Assembly: GCF_900200035.1 (NCBI RefSeq) | Contig: NZ_FZTC01000015.1 | Coordinates: 372,001-436,000 of the forward strand | Length of the DNA: 64,000 bases | From: Klebsiella grimontii | GTDB taxonomy: Bacteria; Pseudomonadota; Gammaproteobacteria; Enterobacterales; Enterobacteriaceae | Reading direction: 5' to 3' | Part shown: in pieces, positions 47,012 to 54,997 of the stretch | Layout of the letters: every line of letters starts with the position of its first letter | How positions within the stretch are numbered: the first letter of the stretch is position 1 | Notes under the pieces: generated by a model | Databases searched by the model: none | Told to the model about the DNA's origin: nothing | The model's input: only the letters and a program-made list of their open reading frames with translations | Translations under genes and position numbers: made by a program

Positions 47012-49186
47012 TCAGGCGCCGGTTTCATTTTTTATTCGCCTGTTAATGTATTCCACGGCCTGAGAGACATCCATAATCCCATTAATCGCGTTAGTCACAC
47101 CCTGGCCGATAATAATTTCTGCCTGGCGCAGGTTGAAGGGCTTACCCTGCGTTCCCTGCGACTCTCTTATCCCGACCATGCCCTTTTCATTCAATAAATT
47201 AAACCATGGATAGAGGTTCAGGACGTTCTGATCGTGACAAATTCCTGACCAGGCGCAGTTTCCTCCGAGCAGAACCAGATGACGCGCAATTTCATCGGAA
47301 TAAAGCCAGCTGAAGAACTGCTCAACCTGTTTTTTCTTTTTGCTGTAGCGGGACATCCCAATGGATCCCCCTCCCAACTGTGGAAGCTGTCCCGGGACTG
47401 AAGCATAGCCGATAGTGGGGGCGATAGGGCTATGCGCGACGTCGTTGAACAAATTGAGATACATGATCAACATGGCGAGGTTGCCGCGCTCAAACTGCTT
47501 AACGGCGTCACTCCACCATTCTCCTGAGAGATTCACGGCGACGGAGAGCTGTTGCAGGTATTGTTCAAGCGCCGTAGCGGCAAGCGAAGTCTCCAGTTGA
47601 ACCGGTTCGCCTTCGCAAACCAGACGTCCGCCGAGAGCGTAATAACGCAGTAGATATTCCGTGGCGATAAGCCCTGAGCTGCCTAAGGTCACCGCCGTGC
47701 CCATCGGGCGCAGCCTGTTATCCGGCTGATGCAGGCGACTGAAGAAAGCCGCTAACTCATCAAATTGCGCAAAGTTTTTGGGTAGCGTCAACTCTTTGCC
47801 CGTCGTTTCGTAGAACATCCGTTTTAACGTCGCATCTTCAAAGAGATCGCGTCGGTAAAACAGAAGCTGCATACTGGCATCAAAGGGGATGGCCCATGCG
47901 GTGCCATTCACTATGCTGAAGTGCTGTCGAATCTGGTCAGAAAAATGAGTCAGCAGCTGCGGCAGCGCAGGGGAAATCGACTCCAGCGGCAATAAGGCTT
48001 TTTCTGCAAACCAGGGAAAACAGGCCATATCGATGCGCAGGAGATCGTAATAAGGATGCAGATGAAGATGGGAAAGAATTTCAAACACTTCATCATAAGG
48101 ATAAACCGCAAGATTTACCTTGATACCGGTCTGACGATAAAAGTGAGGTAACAGCTTTTTCAGCGCATCGGTTGAGGGGCTGGGCAAAATTAACATATTC
48201 AGCGTCGCCTCGGTCTCAGGCGGCTGGACGGATTGGCCATCTAATGAAAATCCGCTATTTGTCAGAATTCGATGCGTTACCTGTTTTTTAGGCTGGCGAA
48301 TATGGGAAGCGATGGCGGTACCCAGGCGACCATAGTCCATCTGGTAGTTTGTGACGCCGTCGAAGGCTGCCGGAAGATTATCACTCAACTGCAGTATCGG
48401 CGGACAGGGCTGCGCGCTACCAAACCAGGCTGCCTGCGTCACGGCTCGCGTTTTATCACTATCCTGAGTGATGAAAATATCGGGGGGAACCCCGCGGAAA
48501 AAATCAAACGCTACGGTGTTAGACTCGCCCGCCTGGGAGGATAACACGGTGAGCTTAGCCTGCGGACTGACTGTCCGGCAGGTCTCCTGTATCGCCTGAA
48601 TAAAACATGCGCTATGAGCATATTCAAGGGGTTCGCAGAAGATACCGATATGGCCCGGCCGCTGCGCGAGCGCTCTTCTCGCAAGGTGTTCACCCGCAGT
48701 GACGTAATCGAGGCTGAAATAGTTGTCAGCTCCGGTAGGTTGCCGGTATGCAAAAAGGATCTGTTCCGCGGGCAGCTTGAGCATTTCATAATAAGGTTGG
48801 CTATTGCTCAGGCAGCTGACGGTAACAATGGTCTGGTAAGATTTTGCCGCCAGCGTTTGCAGAATCTCCAGTTCCAGGTTGGGCAGATCGTTGGTCAGGT
48901 AAAGATCCAGCGGTTCGCTTAATGATGGCTGACAGACCTGATGTAAGCCCCGGTAAAGCTGGTAATACTGCTCCGCATTAATGTCTGGCAGCAGTAGCGC
49001 CACCCCTTGGCTTTTACTGGCTCTTAACGATTGCGCCTGCGCATTTAACTGATAGCCCACTTCCTTAGCCGCTCGTTGAACCGCTTCAATCTTCTCAACG
49101 CTGACATTTCCTCTGCCATTAAGTACGTTCGAGACAGTGCCGTGTGATACACCGGCTAGCTTTGCTATGTCTTTGATTGTCGGCAT
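47012..49186 (-). CDS. LacI-family regulator fused to an extracellular-type solute-binding domain
   Basis: A 724-residue protein, about twice the LacI length. Residues 1-60 are a LacI helix-turn-helix (TIKDIAKLAGVSHGTVSNVL). Residues about 60-320 form the LacI sensor-type domain (GVALLLPDINAEQYYQLYRG; RPGHIGIFCEPLEYAHSACF). Residues about 330-720 read as an ABC-transporter solute-binding protein family 1 (MLILPSPSTDALKKLLPHFY; GTAWAIPFDASMQLLFYRRD; GTAVTLGSSGLIATEYLLRY). There is no signal peptide, so the binding domain is cytoplasmic and probably senses a sugar or related ligand. Divergent from the MBL/MFS/MgtC-like genes, which it likely regulates. Confidence 0.85.
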   Translation of the reverse strand: MPTIKDIAKLAGVSHGTVSNVLNGRGNVSVEKIEAVQRAAKEVGYQLNAQAQSLRASKSQGVALLLPDINAEQYYQLYRGLHQVCQPSLSEPLDLYLTNDLPNLELEILQTLAAKSYQTIVTVSCLSNSQPYYEMLKLPAEQILFAYRQPTGADNYFSLDYVTAGEHLARRALAQRPGHIGIFCEPLEYAHSACFIQAIQETCRTVSPQAKLTVLSSQAGESNTVAFDFFRGVPPDIFITQDSDKTRAVTQAAWFGSAQPCPPILQLSDNLPAAFDGVTNYQMDYGRLGTAIASHIRQPKKQVTHRILTNSGFSLDGQSVQPPETEATLNMLILPSPSTDALKKLLPHFYRQTGIKVNLAVYPYDEVFEILSHLHLHPYYDLLRIDMACFPWFAEKALLPLESISPALPQLLTHFSDQIRQHFSIVNGTAWAIPFDASMQLLFYRRDLFEDATLKRMFYETTGKELTLPKNFAQFDELAAFFSRLHQPDNRLRPMGTAVTLGSSGLIATEYLLRYYALGGRLVCEGEPVQLETSLAATALEQYLQQLSVAVNLSGEWWSDAVKQFERGNLAMLIMYLNLFNDVAHSPIAPTIGYASVPGQLPQLGGGSIGMSRYSKKKKQVEQFFSWLYSDEIARHLVLLGGNCAWSGICHDQNVLNLYPWFNLLNEKGMVGIRESQGTQGKPFNLRQAEIIIGQGVTNAINGIMDVSQAVEYINRRIKNETGA

Positions 49187-49519
49187 ATTTTAATCCTTAC
49201 CCTCATACGTTGATGCTAGCACGGCATACATCTGAAAACTATCGTTGCCGGTATTATTTGAACGTTACAAAATAAATTTGTGTCATTTATAGACATTAGG
49301 AATATTAATCTTTTCCGGCTTGAGATGATTAACCATATTGTAAAAATGATAATTTATTGAAATTTAAGATAAATTAAGTAAGTTTTTGAAGGGGATTACT
49401 TCTGGGGTAAAAGATTGTTGTTCCGGTTAAACGGCAGAACCATAATTGACACGTTCCAATTACGTTTGATTACATTTTTGATGATAAAAACAGCAACCTG
49501 TTAGTGATAAGAGGAAATC
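49187..49519. other. Divergent promoter region of the LacI-SBP and MBL genes
   Basis: 333 bp, AT-rich. TTGACA at 49446-49451 is a candidate -35 for the rightward genes, but no -10 stands out (ATTACA at 17 bp, TTACAT at 18). GTTCCGGTTAAACGGCAGAAC (49420-49440) is a partly symmetric element that could be an operator. Nothing else is recognised. Confidence 0.45.
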
Positions 49520-50344
49520 ATGAAGATCCATTTTCTGGGAACGGCAGCGTCTGAAGGGATACCTAACCCGTTTTGCCGCTGCGAGCACTGTCAGCAAGCC
49601 CGTATACGTAAGGGAAAAGACATTCGTACACACTCTTCCGCGATTATTGATGATCAACTGTTGATTGACGTCGCGCCGGAATTTAGCCAGCAGCTGCTGC
49701 GCGACGGCATGGACGCAACTGAAATCAGGTCGCTTCTGTTTACCCATACTCATCCCGATCATTTCAACGTCGGCGATCTTTTCAGCCGAATGGAGGGTTA
49801 CGGATTTGAGATTAACCATCCGCTGAATATCTTTGGTAACGATCGTGCGATTAACGGTGCGGCAGAGGTTTTGCCGGGCTATAGCGCAGAGCGCTTTGCC
49901 TTTCATTGCCTGGTGCCCTTCGTCACCGTAGAAACCCGTGGTTATCGGATAACTCCGCTGCTGGCTAACCATGCTAAATGGGAGCTTTGTTATACCTGGT
50001 TTATCGAAAAAGAGGGCCAGTCAATTTTTTACGGTCATGACTCTGGCTGGTTTCCTGAGCTCACCTGGCAGTGGCTGGAAGGTAAAAAAATCGATCTGGC
50101 CGTTCTGGAGTGTACCTACGGCTTTAATGGAGAAAACCGTACCAATAACCATATGAGTCTGGAAACGGTGTTCGCTGCCAGAGACAGACTGGCGGAACTG
50201 GGCTGCCTGAAGAAAACAAGTCAACTTGTCGTCTCGCATATTTCACACAGCGGCGGTCTCCTGCACGATGAGCTAGTAGCAGCATGTGATAAAGAGAACA
50301 TTCTTGTCGCCTGGGACGGGCTTAACCTGAGCATTAACCAATAA
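49520..50344 (+). CDS. PhnP-like MBL-fold metallohydrolase
   Basis: A 274-residue protein starting MKIHFLGTAASEGIPNPFCR. CRCEHCQQAR is a PhnP-like cysteine cluster. LLFTHTHPDHFNVGD carries the HxHxDH metal motif. YGHDSGWFP and VVSHISHSGG supply further ligands. PhnP cleaves cyclic ribose phosphates, and related enzymes act on phosphodiesters or small phosphates. The gene precedes a nucleoside-symporter-like transporter with 12 bp spacing, so the pair may handle a nucleotide-derived substrate. That link is inferred. Confidence 0.85.
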   Translation: MKIHFLGTAASEGIPNPFCRCEHCQQARIRKGKDIRTHSSAIIDDQLLIDVAPEFSQQLLRDGMDATEIRSLLFTHTHPDHFNVGDLFSRMEGYGFEINHPLNIFGNDRAINGAAEVLPGYSAERFAFHCLVPFVTVETRGYRITPLLANHAKWELCYTWFIEKEGQSIFYGHDSGWFPELTWQWLEGKKIDLAVLECTYGFNGENRTNNHMSLETVFAARDRLAELGCLKKTSQLVVSHISHSGGLLHDELVAACDKENILVAWDGLNLSINQ

Positions 50345-50356
50345 AGGATATGCAAT

Positions 50357-51592
50357 ATGGACCTTAATAAAACACCACGCCTGTTAATTATGATGTTCAT
50401 ACAGTACTTTATGCAGGGCGCCTGGAATATGACCATGGGGCTGGTATTAAGTACCTATGGAATGGCGACCATAATCGGCTCATCCTATGCCTTGCTCGGA
50501 TTAGCGACAATTATTTCACCGTTATTTATTGGTATGGTGGCCGATCGCTTCTTTGCATCACAAAAGGTCATGGCGATCCTGCACTTAGTCAATGCTGGCG
50601 TTCTGCTGTTTGTTCCGCAATTTATTGAAGCACAAAATACCGGCATGACGCTGACCATGATTTTCCTGGTCGGTCTGCTGTTTTATCCGACAACGGCGCT
50701 GGCTAACAGTATCAGTTTCAGCCATATCAATGGGGTTAAATATTTCCCATTCATCCGCGTTTTTGGCACCTTCGGCTTTATGGCAATCGGCTTTATCATT
50801 GGTGAAATGGGATATTCCGGCAACACAGTTACCTGGTATATTGCGGCAGCTTCCGGCGCCGTCCTGGGCTTATATTGCTTCACATTGCCGAATACGCCGC
50901 CAAAAGCAAAAGGAAACGCTTTTGCGCTGCGCGATCTGTTATGTCTCGATGCTCTGGCACTCTTCAAAGATCGTAGCTTCAGCGTGCTGATGCTGAGTAT
51001 CTTTGTCTTAATGATCCCCAAAACTGCATATTCCGCCTATATTCCGGTCTTTTTGAAAGCGCTGGGGTTCGATAATGCCGCATCAATGATGCAGATCGGG
51101 ATTGCCTGCGAAGTGATTTTTATGTTCCTGCTGTCGTTCTTCTTACTAAAAGCCGGCTTTAAAATCACGCTGATGCTGGGGGCCGTTTGCTGGATCATCC
51201 GCACGCTGTTGTTTGCTCATGCCTCGCTGGATGCCAACATGATGTTTGTGCTGATCGGCCTGATGTTACAGGGATTCTGCTGGGACTTTTTCTTTACCGT
51301 CGGCGATATTTATGTTGACCGCAAAGCCGCGCCAGAGATCAAAGCGCAGGCGCAAAGCTTGAGATTTATCGTCTCCAACGGCGTCGGGCTGCTGTTTGCT
51401 TCTACCGTTTGCGGGCAGATTTTTAACACTACCGTGACTGAGCAAGGGCCGGAAGCGTTACCGCAATGGGAAACATTCTGGTTAGTTTCAGCCGGTGTGG
51501 CCGCGGTAGTGAGCGTCTTCTTCCTGATTTTCTTCCGCGACGATCTGTCAAAACGCAAAACGGATCTCGAATTGAAGAAAGCGAATTCCTGA
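50357..51592 (+). CDS. Nucleoside:H+ symporter-like MFS transporter (NupG/XapB-type)
   Basis: A 411-residue membrane protein with about 12 transmembrane segments. The N-terminus (RLLIMMFIQYFMQGAWNMTM) and the cytoplasmic FIRVFGTFGFMAIGF and GIACEVIFMFLLSFFLLKAG segments resemble the NupG/XapB nucleoside symporter family. It probably imports a nucleoside or similar compound through the inner membrane. It is the second of three rightward genes divergent from the LacI-SBP fusion, with AAAGGA before the ATG. Confidence 0.82.
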   Translation: MDLNKTPRLLIMMFIQYFMQGAWNMTMGLVLSTYGMATIIGSSYALLGLATIISPLFIGMVADRFFASQKVMAILHLVNAGVLLFVPQFIEAQNTGMTLTMIFLVGLLFYPTTALANSISFSHINGVKYFPFIRVFGTFGFMAIGFIIGEMGYSGNTVTWYIAAASGAVLGLYCFTLPNTPPKAKGNAFALRDLLCLDALALFKDRSFSVLMLSIFVLMIPKTAYSAYIPVFLKALGFDNAASMMQIGIACEVIFMFLLSFFLLKAGFKITLMLGAVCWIIRTLLFAHASLDANMMFVLIGLMLQGFCWDFFFTVGDIYVDRKAAPEIKAQAQSLRFIVSNGVGLLFASTVCGQIFNTTVTEQGPEALPQWETFWLVSAGVAAVVSVFFLIFFRDDLSKRKTDLELKKANS

Positions 51593-51623
51593 TTGATAAC
51601 GGATCTTTCATTAAGGTAAAGAT

Positions 51624-52337
51624 ATGAATAATCTGGCCGCCACGATCGTCGATCACGGATGGTTTCCGTTATTGACCATCGTCAAAATCAGCATTGCGTT
51701 TATTCTGGGAGGCATCATTGGCCTGGAAAGAGAATCGAAAGGGAAACCTGTCGGATTCAAAACCTGTGTCATTTTATCTGTCGCCAGCTGTGTGTTAACC
51801 ATCGTTTCAATACAGTCGGCGGAATACTATGCTGAAATTTCGATGAACATCCGTAGCGATCCGATGCGCCTGGCGGCCCAGATTATCAGCGGCGTCGGTT
51901 TTCTGGGGGCGGGAGTGATTCTACATCGCCACGACGATGCTATTTCAGGCCTGACGACGGCGGCCATTGTCTGGGCATCAGCCGGGATTGGAATTACCTG
52001 CGGCGCCGGTTTTTATTTTCATGCTTTTTTCGCCACGGGTTTGTTCTTATTGGCGATAAAATTAAGCCCATTCATTATATTCCTGCAAACTAAAAATCAG
52101 TTCCCTGGAAAAGTGAAAGTACGGGTGGTTCTTGATGAACGAGGGGCCCTTGAAAAGCTGATAAGCCGTATTCATCAGCAAAAAAATATTATCGAGAATA
52201 TTACGATTAGAGACATTAAAAAGGGAAAGATTGAGGTTAATTTAAAAATGGTTGTTCGCCAGAAAATGACCTTACCTGACTTATACCACGATCTGTCTCA
52301 TGTTGAGCATGTCTACGCGCTCGCTCTTGAACATTGA
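51624..52337 (+). CDS. MgtC/SapB family membrane protein
   Basis: A 237-residue protein with N-terminal membrane segments (LTIVKISIAFILGGIIGLER, ESKGKPVGFKTCVILSVASC) and the family block QIISGVGFLGAGVILH. The C-terminal about 80 residues form a small soluble ACT-like domain (KVKVRVVLDERGALEKLISR). MgtC proteins inhibit the F-type ATPase and aid growth in low magnesium or macrophages. It lies 31 bp after the MFS gene and may be co-transcribed. A perfect hairpin follows (52391-52420). Confidence 0.9.
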   Translation: MNNLAATIVDHGWFPLLTIVKISIAFILGGIIGLERESKGKPVGFKTCVILSVASCVLTIVSIQSAEYYAEISMNIRSDPMRLAAQIISGVGFLGAGVILHRHDDAISGLTTAAIVWASAGIGITCGAGFYFHAFFATGLFLLAIKLSPFIIFLQTKNQFPGKVKVRVVLDERGALEKLISRIHQQKNIIENITIRDIKKGKIEVNLKMVVRQKMTLPDLYHDLSHVEHVYALALEH

Positions 52338-52390
52338 TTAGTATAAAAATGTGGATTATGTGGCCGCTTGTTCTCTTTTATGTTGGCGGT

Positions 52391-52420
52391 ACCAATACAC
52401 CCGGTATCGGGTGTATTGGT
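52391..52420. other. Perfect 13 bp palindrome after the MgtC-like gene
   Basis: ACCAATACACCCG-GTAT-CGGGTGTATTGGT is a perfect 13 bp stem with a four-base loop. It has no T-run, so it may be an mRNA-stabilising end, a Rho-assisted terminator or a protein-binding site. Confidence 0.7.
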
Positions 52421-52488
52421 AAGCGTAATGATAGTGAAAATGAAGAATTAAAATGATTAATGATATAATTTAGCGTCAGCCCAGGACT

Positions 52489-52668
52489 TTACAATTCTCT
52501 GATGATGATTTCCTCAAGTTGTTCGATGCTTATCTTCCTAATTTGTTCACATGAGAGAGATGGTCTGATAAGCCGGAGATGCATACTGTCGTTAACAATT
52601 ATTATCAATGGTTTCTCATTGCTACTGCGAATAATATCCAGAATCGAACATATTTTCCACATTGTCAT
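52489..52668 (-). CDS. Small hypothetical protein, 59 residues
   Basis: A frame from ATG 52668 encodes MTMWKICSILDIIRSSNEKP, then LIIIVNDSMHLRLIRPSLSC and a helical end (EQIRKISIEQLEEIIIREL). The composition and AGG before the start make it plausible. It is not recognised, and it could be a remnant. It lies 30 bp after the DUF3892-like gene on the same strand. Confidence 0.4.
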   Translation of the reverse strand: MTMWKICSILDIIRSSNEKPLIIIVNDSMHLRLIRPSLSCEQIRKISIEQLEEIIIREL

Positions 52669-52700
52669 TATACCTGTAGTTGCTAAAACTAGTTTTTAAT

Positions 52701-53021
52701 TTATATCATACAGCCTTGAGTAAAATGATAGCCTATATCATCTCCGGGATGAGGAGAGGGATGCGTCCTGATATAATATCTACCAGCAACTTGGTTGAGT
52801 ATTATTCGATCCTTTTTTTGCCACTTATTATTATTTTGATTTAAAGTAAATAAAGTTGAGCCATTAACCAAATGGCTTAATACCCATTGTCTGTTTCTGC
52901 AAACTCCTGGTTTAATGATGCCATCTGACTCGCGGTGGATATATAATTCCACGAGTAGAACTTGGCTATCATTGTACCTTGCGCCTGCAATAAGGAATTT
53001 GGCCCAGCGATAACTATACAT
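52701..53021 (-). CDS. DUF3892-like protein
   Basis: A 106-residue protein (MYSYRWAKFLIAGARYNDSQ; RQWVLSHLVNGSTLFTLNQN; a YYIRTHPSPHPGDDIG end) following the DUF3892 pattern (small strand-rich protein ending in YIRT...DN/DI). GAGAGG lies just before the ATG. DUF3892 proteins have no known role. AT-rich, possibly acquired. Confidence 0.5.
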   Translation of the reverse strand: MYSYRWAKFLIAGARYNDSQVLLVELYIHRESDGIIKPGVCRNRQWVLSHLVNGSTLFTLNQNNNKWQKKDRIILNQVAGRYYIRTHPSPHPGDDIGYHFTQGCMI

Positions 53022-53671
53022 AATCCTCTCTTGATTCTTAATGTTTATTTGGCTGTAAATCTACGAAGTATTTTCTTTGAGTGACTGAATACTGCTGTTC
53101 TCAAATATATAGGCAAGAAAAAAATAATTCAATCGCAGGTTAATTTCTTAGTGATTATAAATGCAAAGATTTTAATGTATTAATTTTTAGTTTTTTATAA
53201 TTCGCTTTAAACTCTAAGAGATTTTTTATGCGAAAATTTAAAGGTTTTTTATTGCCATTTAAGCACTGTGAAATATTATTTTTTAATGCTATGTGTGTTT
53301 TTGTATTATGAGTTGTTTCTGAATTTGTTGAATGTTTTTTTATTGTTTCATCGGCGATGATTAATATGATGTTGTACACATAATTAACATAAAATGATTG
53401 TTCTTATAACATTCCTCATTGTGTTTATTGATACTATTGGTTTATTAATACGATACCTCTTTACTCATTCCTGTATCGTCAACAGAGGGACAGGAGGCTA
53501 ATTATATCAGGGATCTGAATGCATACGCCTGACTGTTGGGTAGCATACCTCTCGAGACCTGGTATGATGTGTTTACAAGACTTCAATTTCCCCGGGATGC
53601 TACAGGGCTCAACACGTTCAGAGCTTGTCTTACCGCAGCATACTCAGGTATTCACAGGATGCAGAATAATT
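53022..53671. other. AT-rich intergenic region
   Basis: About 650 bp of strongly AT-rich DNA. A 74-codon minus-strand frame (53155-53379) is low in complexity and not convincing. AGGAGG near 53490 is not followed by a clear start within range. Promoters for the downstream regulator must lie here, and the composition suggests H-NS silencing. Confidence 0.5.
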
Positions 53672-54445
53672 ATGAAGTACTTAATTGAAAACAAACTGAT
53701 TTATAATGCTGAGTCTGGTGAGCTTATTCGTATTGATATTGGCGTAACGGATAAGCACCAATTAACGAAAACGGCCAATCATATTCTGGCCATACTGATT
53801 GAATCCCACGGTGAGATTGTTCCTCGGCAAAGCCTGTTAGAGAGGGGGTGGGAGTCTCGTGGGCTCGAAGCTTCAAATTCATCTTTAAACCAATATATTA
53901 GTATTCTCAGAAAGAAACTATCATCCCTGACGGGAACAGAGAATATTATTTTGACAAATCCAGGCGTTGGCTTTTATCTGTCTGCAGATATCAAAATTAA
54001 ACTATGCAATGAAGTCAGCAACGGGCTATCTCCTCCACGGCGAACCCGTTACCACTGGTTTAGTTATCTGATACGTGGAGGTATTTTAGCACTAATCCCC
54101 AGCCTTTTTTTTATTTTGCTTGCTAAATATGAAGTTGTTGTTCCATCTATTCGTTTGAAAGAGTCCGACAATCTGACTCGTATCGGCAACTGTCAATTAA
54201 AATCGTCTGTTCCCATCCCCGAGAGAATGCAGGAAAAAGTTCTTAATCTAATGGAGATGCATCATCCTGGGCTGCTTGAACACTGTCAAAGTAGTCCGGC
54301 CAGACTAATCGTTTATGTCCAAAGAAGTGTCCTTCATGGTAAATCTGGCGCCGTTTTTACATCATTTTGCCCTGTGAATAGCATAAGCCATAAGACGCTC
54401 TATTGTCATAATTTTTACGCTAATCAGTGGAGGCAGCATGACTAA
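53672..54445 (+). CDS. Membrane-anchored winged-helix regulator (ToxR/CadC-like)
   Basis: A 257-residue protein from ATG 53672 (a longer frame from 53519 adds an unlikely Cys-rich head). Residues 1-105 form an OmpR-type winged helix (TKTANHILAILIESHGEIVP; NSSLNQYISILRKKLSSLTG; LTNPGVGFYLSADI). A transmembrane segment follows (LIRGGILALIPSLFFILLAK, about residues 128-147), then a periplasmic domain with several cysteines. It would bind DNA while anchored in the membrane. It overlaps a FidL-like gene by 8 bp, a frequent pairing. Confidence 0.82.
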   Translation: MKYLIENKLIYNAESGELIRIDIGVTDKHQLTKTANHILAILIESHGEIVPRQSLLERGWESRGLEASNSSLNQYISILRKKLSSLTGTENIILTNPGVGFYLSADIKIKLCNEVSNGLSPPRRTRYHWFSYLIRGGILALIPSLFFILLAKYEVVVPSIRLKESDNLTRIGNCQLKSSVPIPERMQEKVLNLMEMHHPGLLEHCQSSPARLIVYVQRSVLHGKSGAVFTSFCPVNSISHKTLYCHNFYANQWRQHD

Positions 54446-54929
54446 GAATAAATTCTACCTGTGCTTTGTTTTTTTGTTCTGCGCGGTCTTCGCTCTGATT
54501 ATTTATCTACTGATTTTACTGAATAAGAAAAATAAAATTAAAACATGTGAGGCAAATGTTTACTTTACTATTGCATCATTGAACGATTCATACACTTTTG
54601 ACGGCCATGTTTTATTTGATATGAGCAATAATAGTGGCTATGTTTCTTTGTCTGGAAAGATAGTCGATGGTGATGAATCGTACTATCTTTCGCAGGATAT
54701 AGCCTTTGATTATATGGCCGATGGTGAGGGACGATACAAAATATTACCGGGTGATAAAATCGATAATAGATATGGAAGTATTCCTGATGATCTCATTATA
54801 CCTATTTATGATATCATGGGATTGTCCGGAAAATCACCCATCTTTATTTTTACCCGGAACAGGGACTACATTGTCTGGGGAACGCTCAATTCACCGGTGA
54901 TGACCTGCGTATTTACTATGGATAGATAA
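54438..54929 (+). CDS. FidL-like membrane protein
   Basis: A 163-residue protein with an N-terminal transmembrane anchor (FYLCFVFLFCAVFALIIYLL) and a periplasmic beta-rich domain (ASLNDSYTFDGHVLFDMSNN; GYVSLSGKIVDGDESYYLSQ). It matches the FidL-like family that accompanies ToxR-type winged-helix regulators in enterobacteria, probably acting as their periplasmic partner as ToxS does for ToxR. Confidence 0.75.
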   Translation: MTKNKFYLCFVFLFCAVFALIIYLLILLNKKNKIKTCEANVYFTIASLNDSYTFDGHVLFDMSNNSGYVSLSGKIVDGDESYYLSQDIAFDYMADGEGRYKILPGDKIDNRYGSIPDDLIIPIYDIMGLSGKSPIFIFTRNRDYIVWGTLNSPVMTCVFTMDR

Positions 54930-54997
54930 ACGCCATATATTTGTTCTGATGTGACTTACGGGTTAATTCCCGGCGACCGGAGCCGCCGGAAACGGCA

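Noticed and set aside
53155..53379. 74-codon minus-strand frame in the AT-rich region
   Set aside because: Low-complexity Lys/Asn-rich translation expected by chance in AT-rich DNA. No ribosome-binding site or family.
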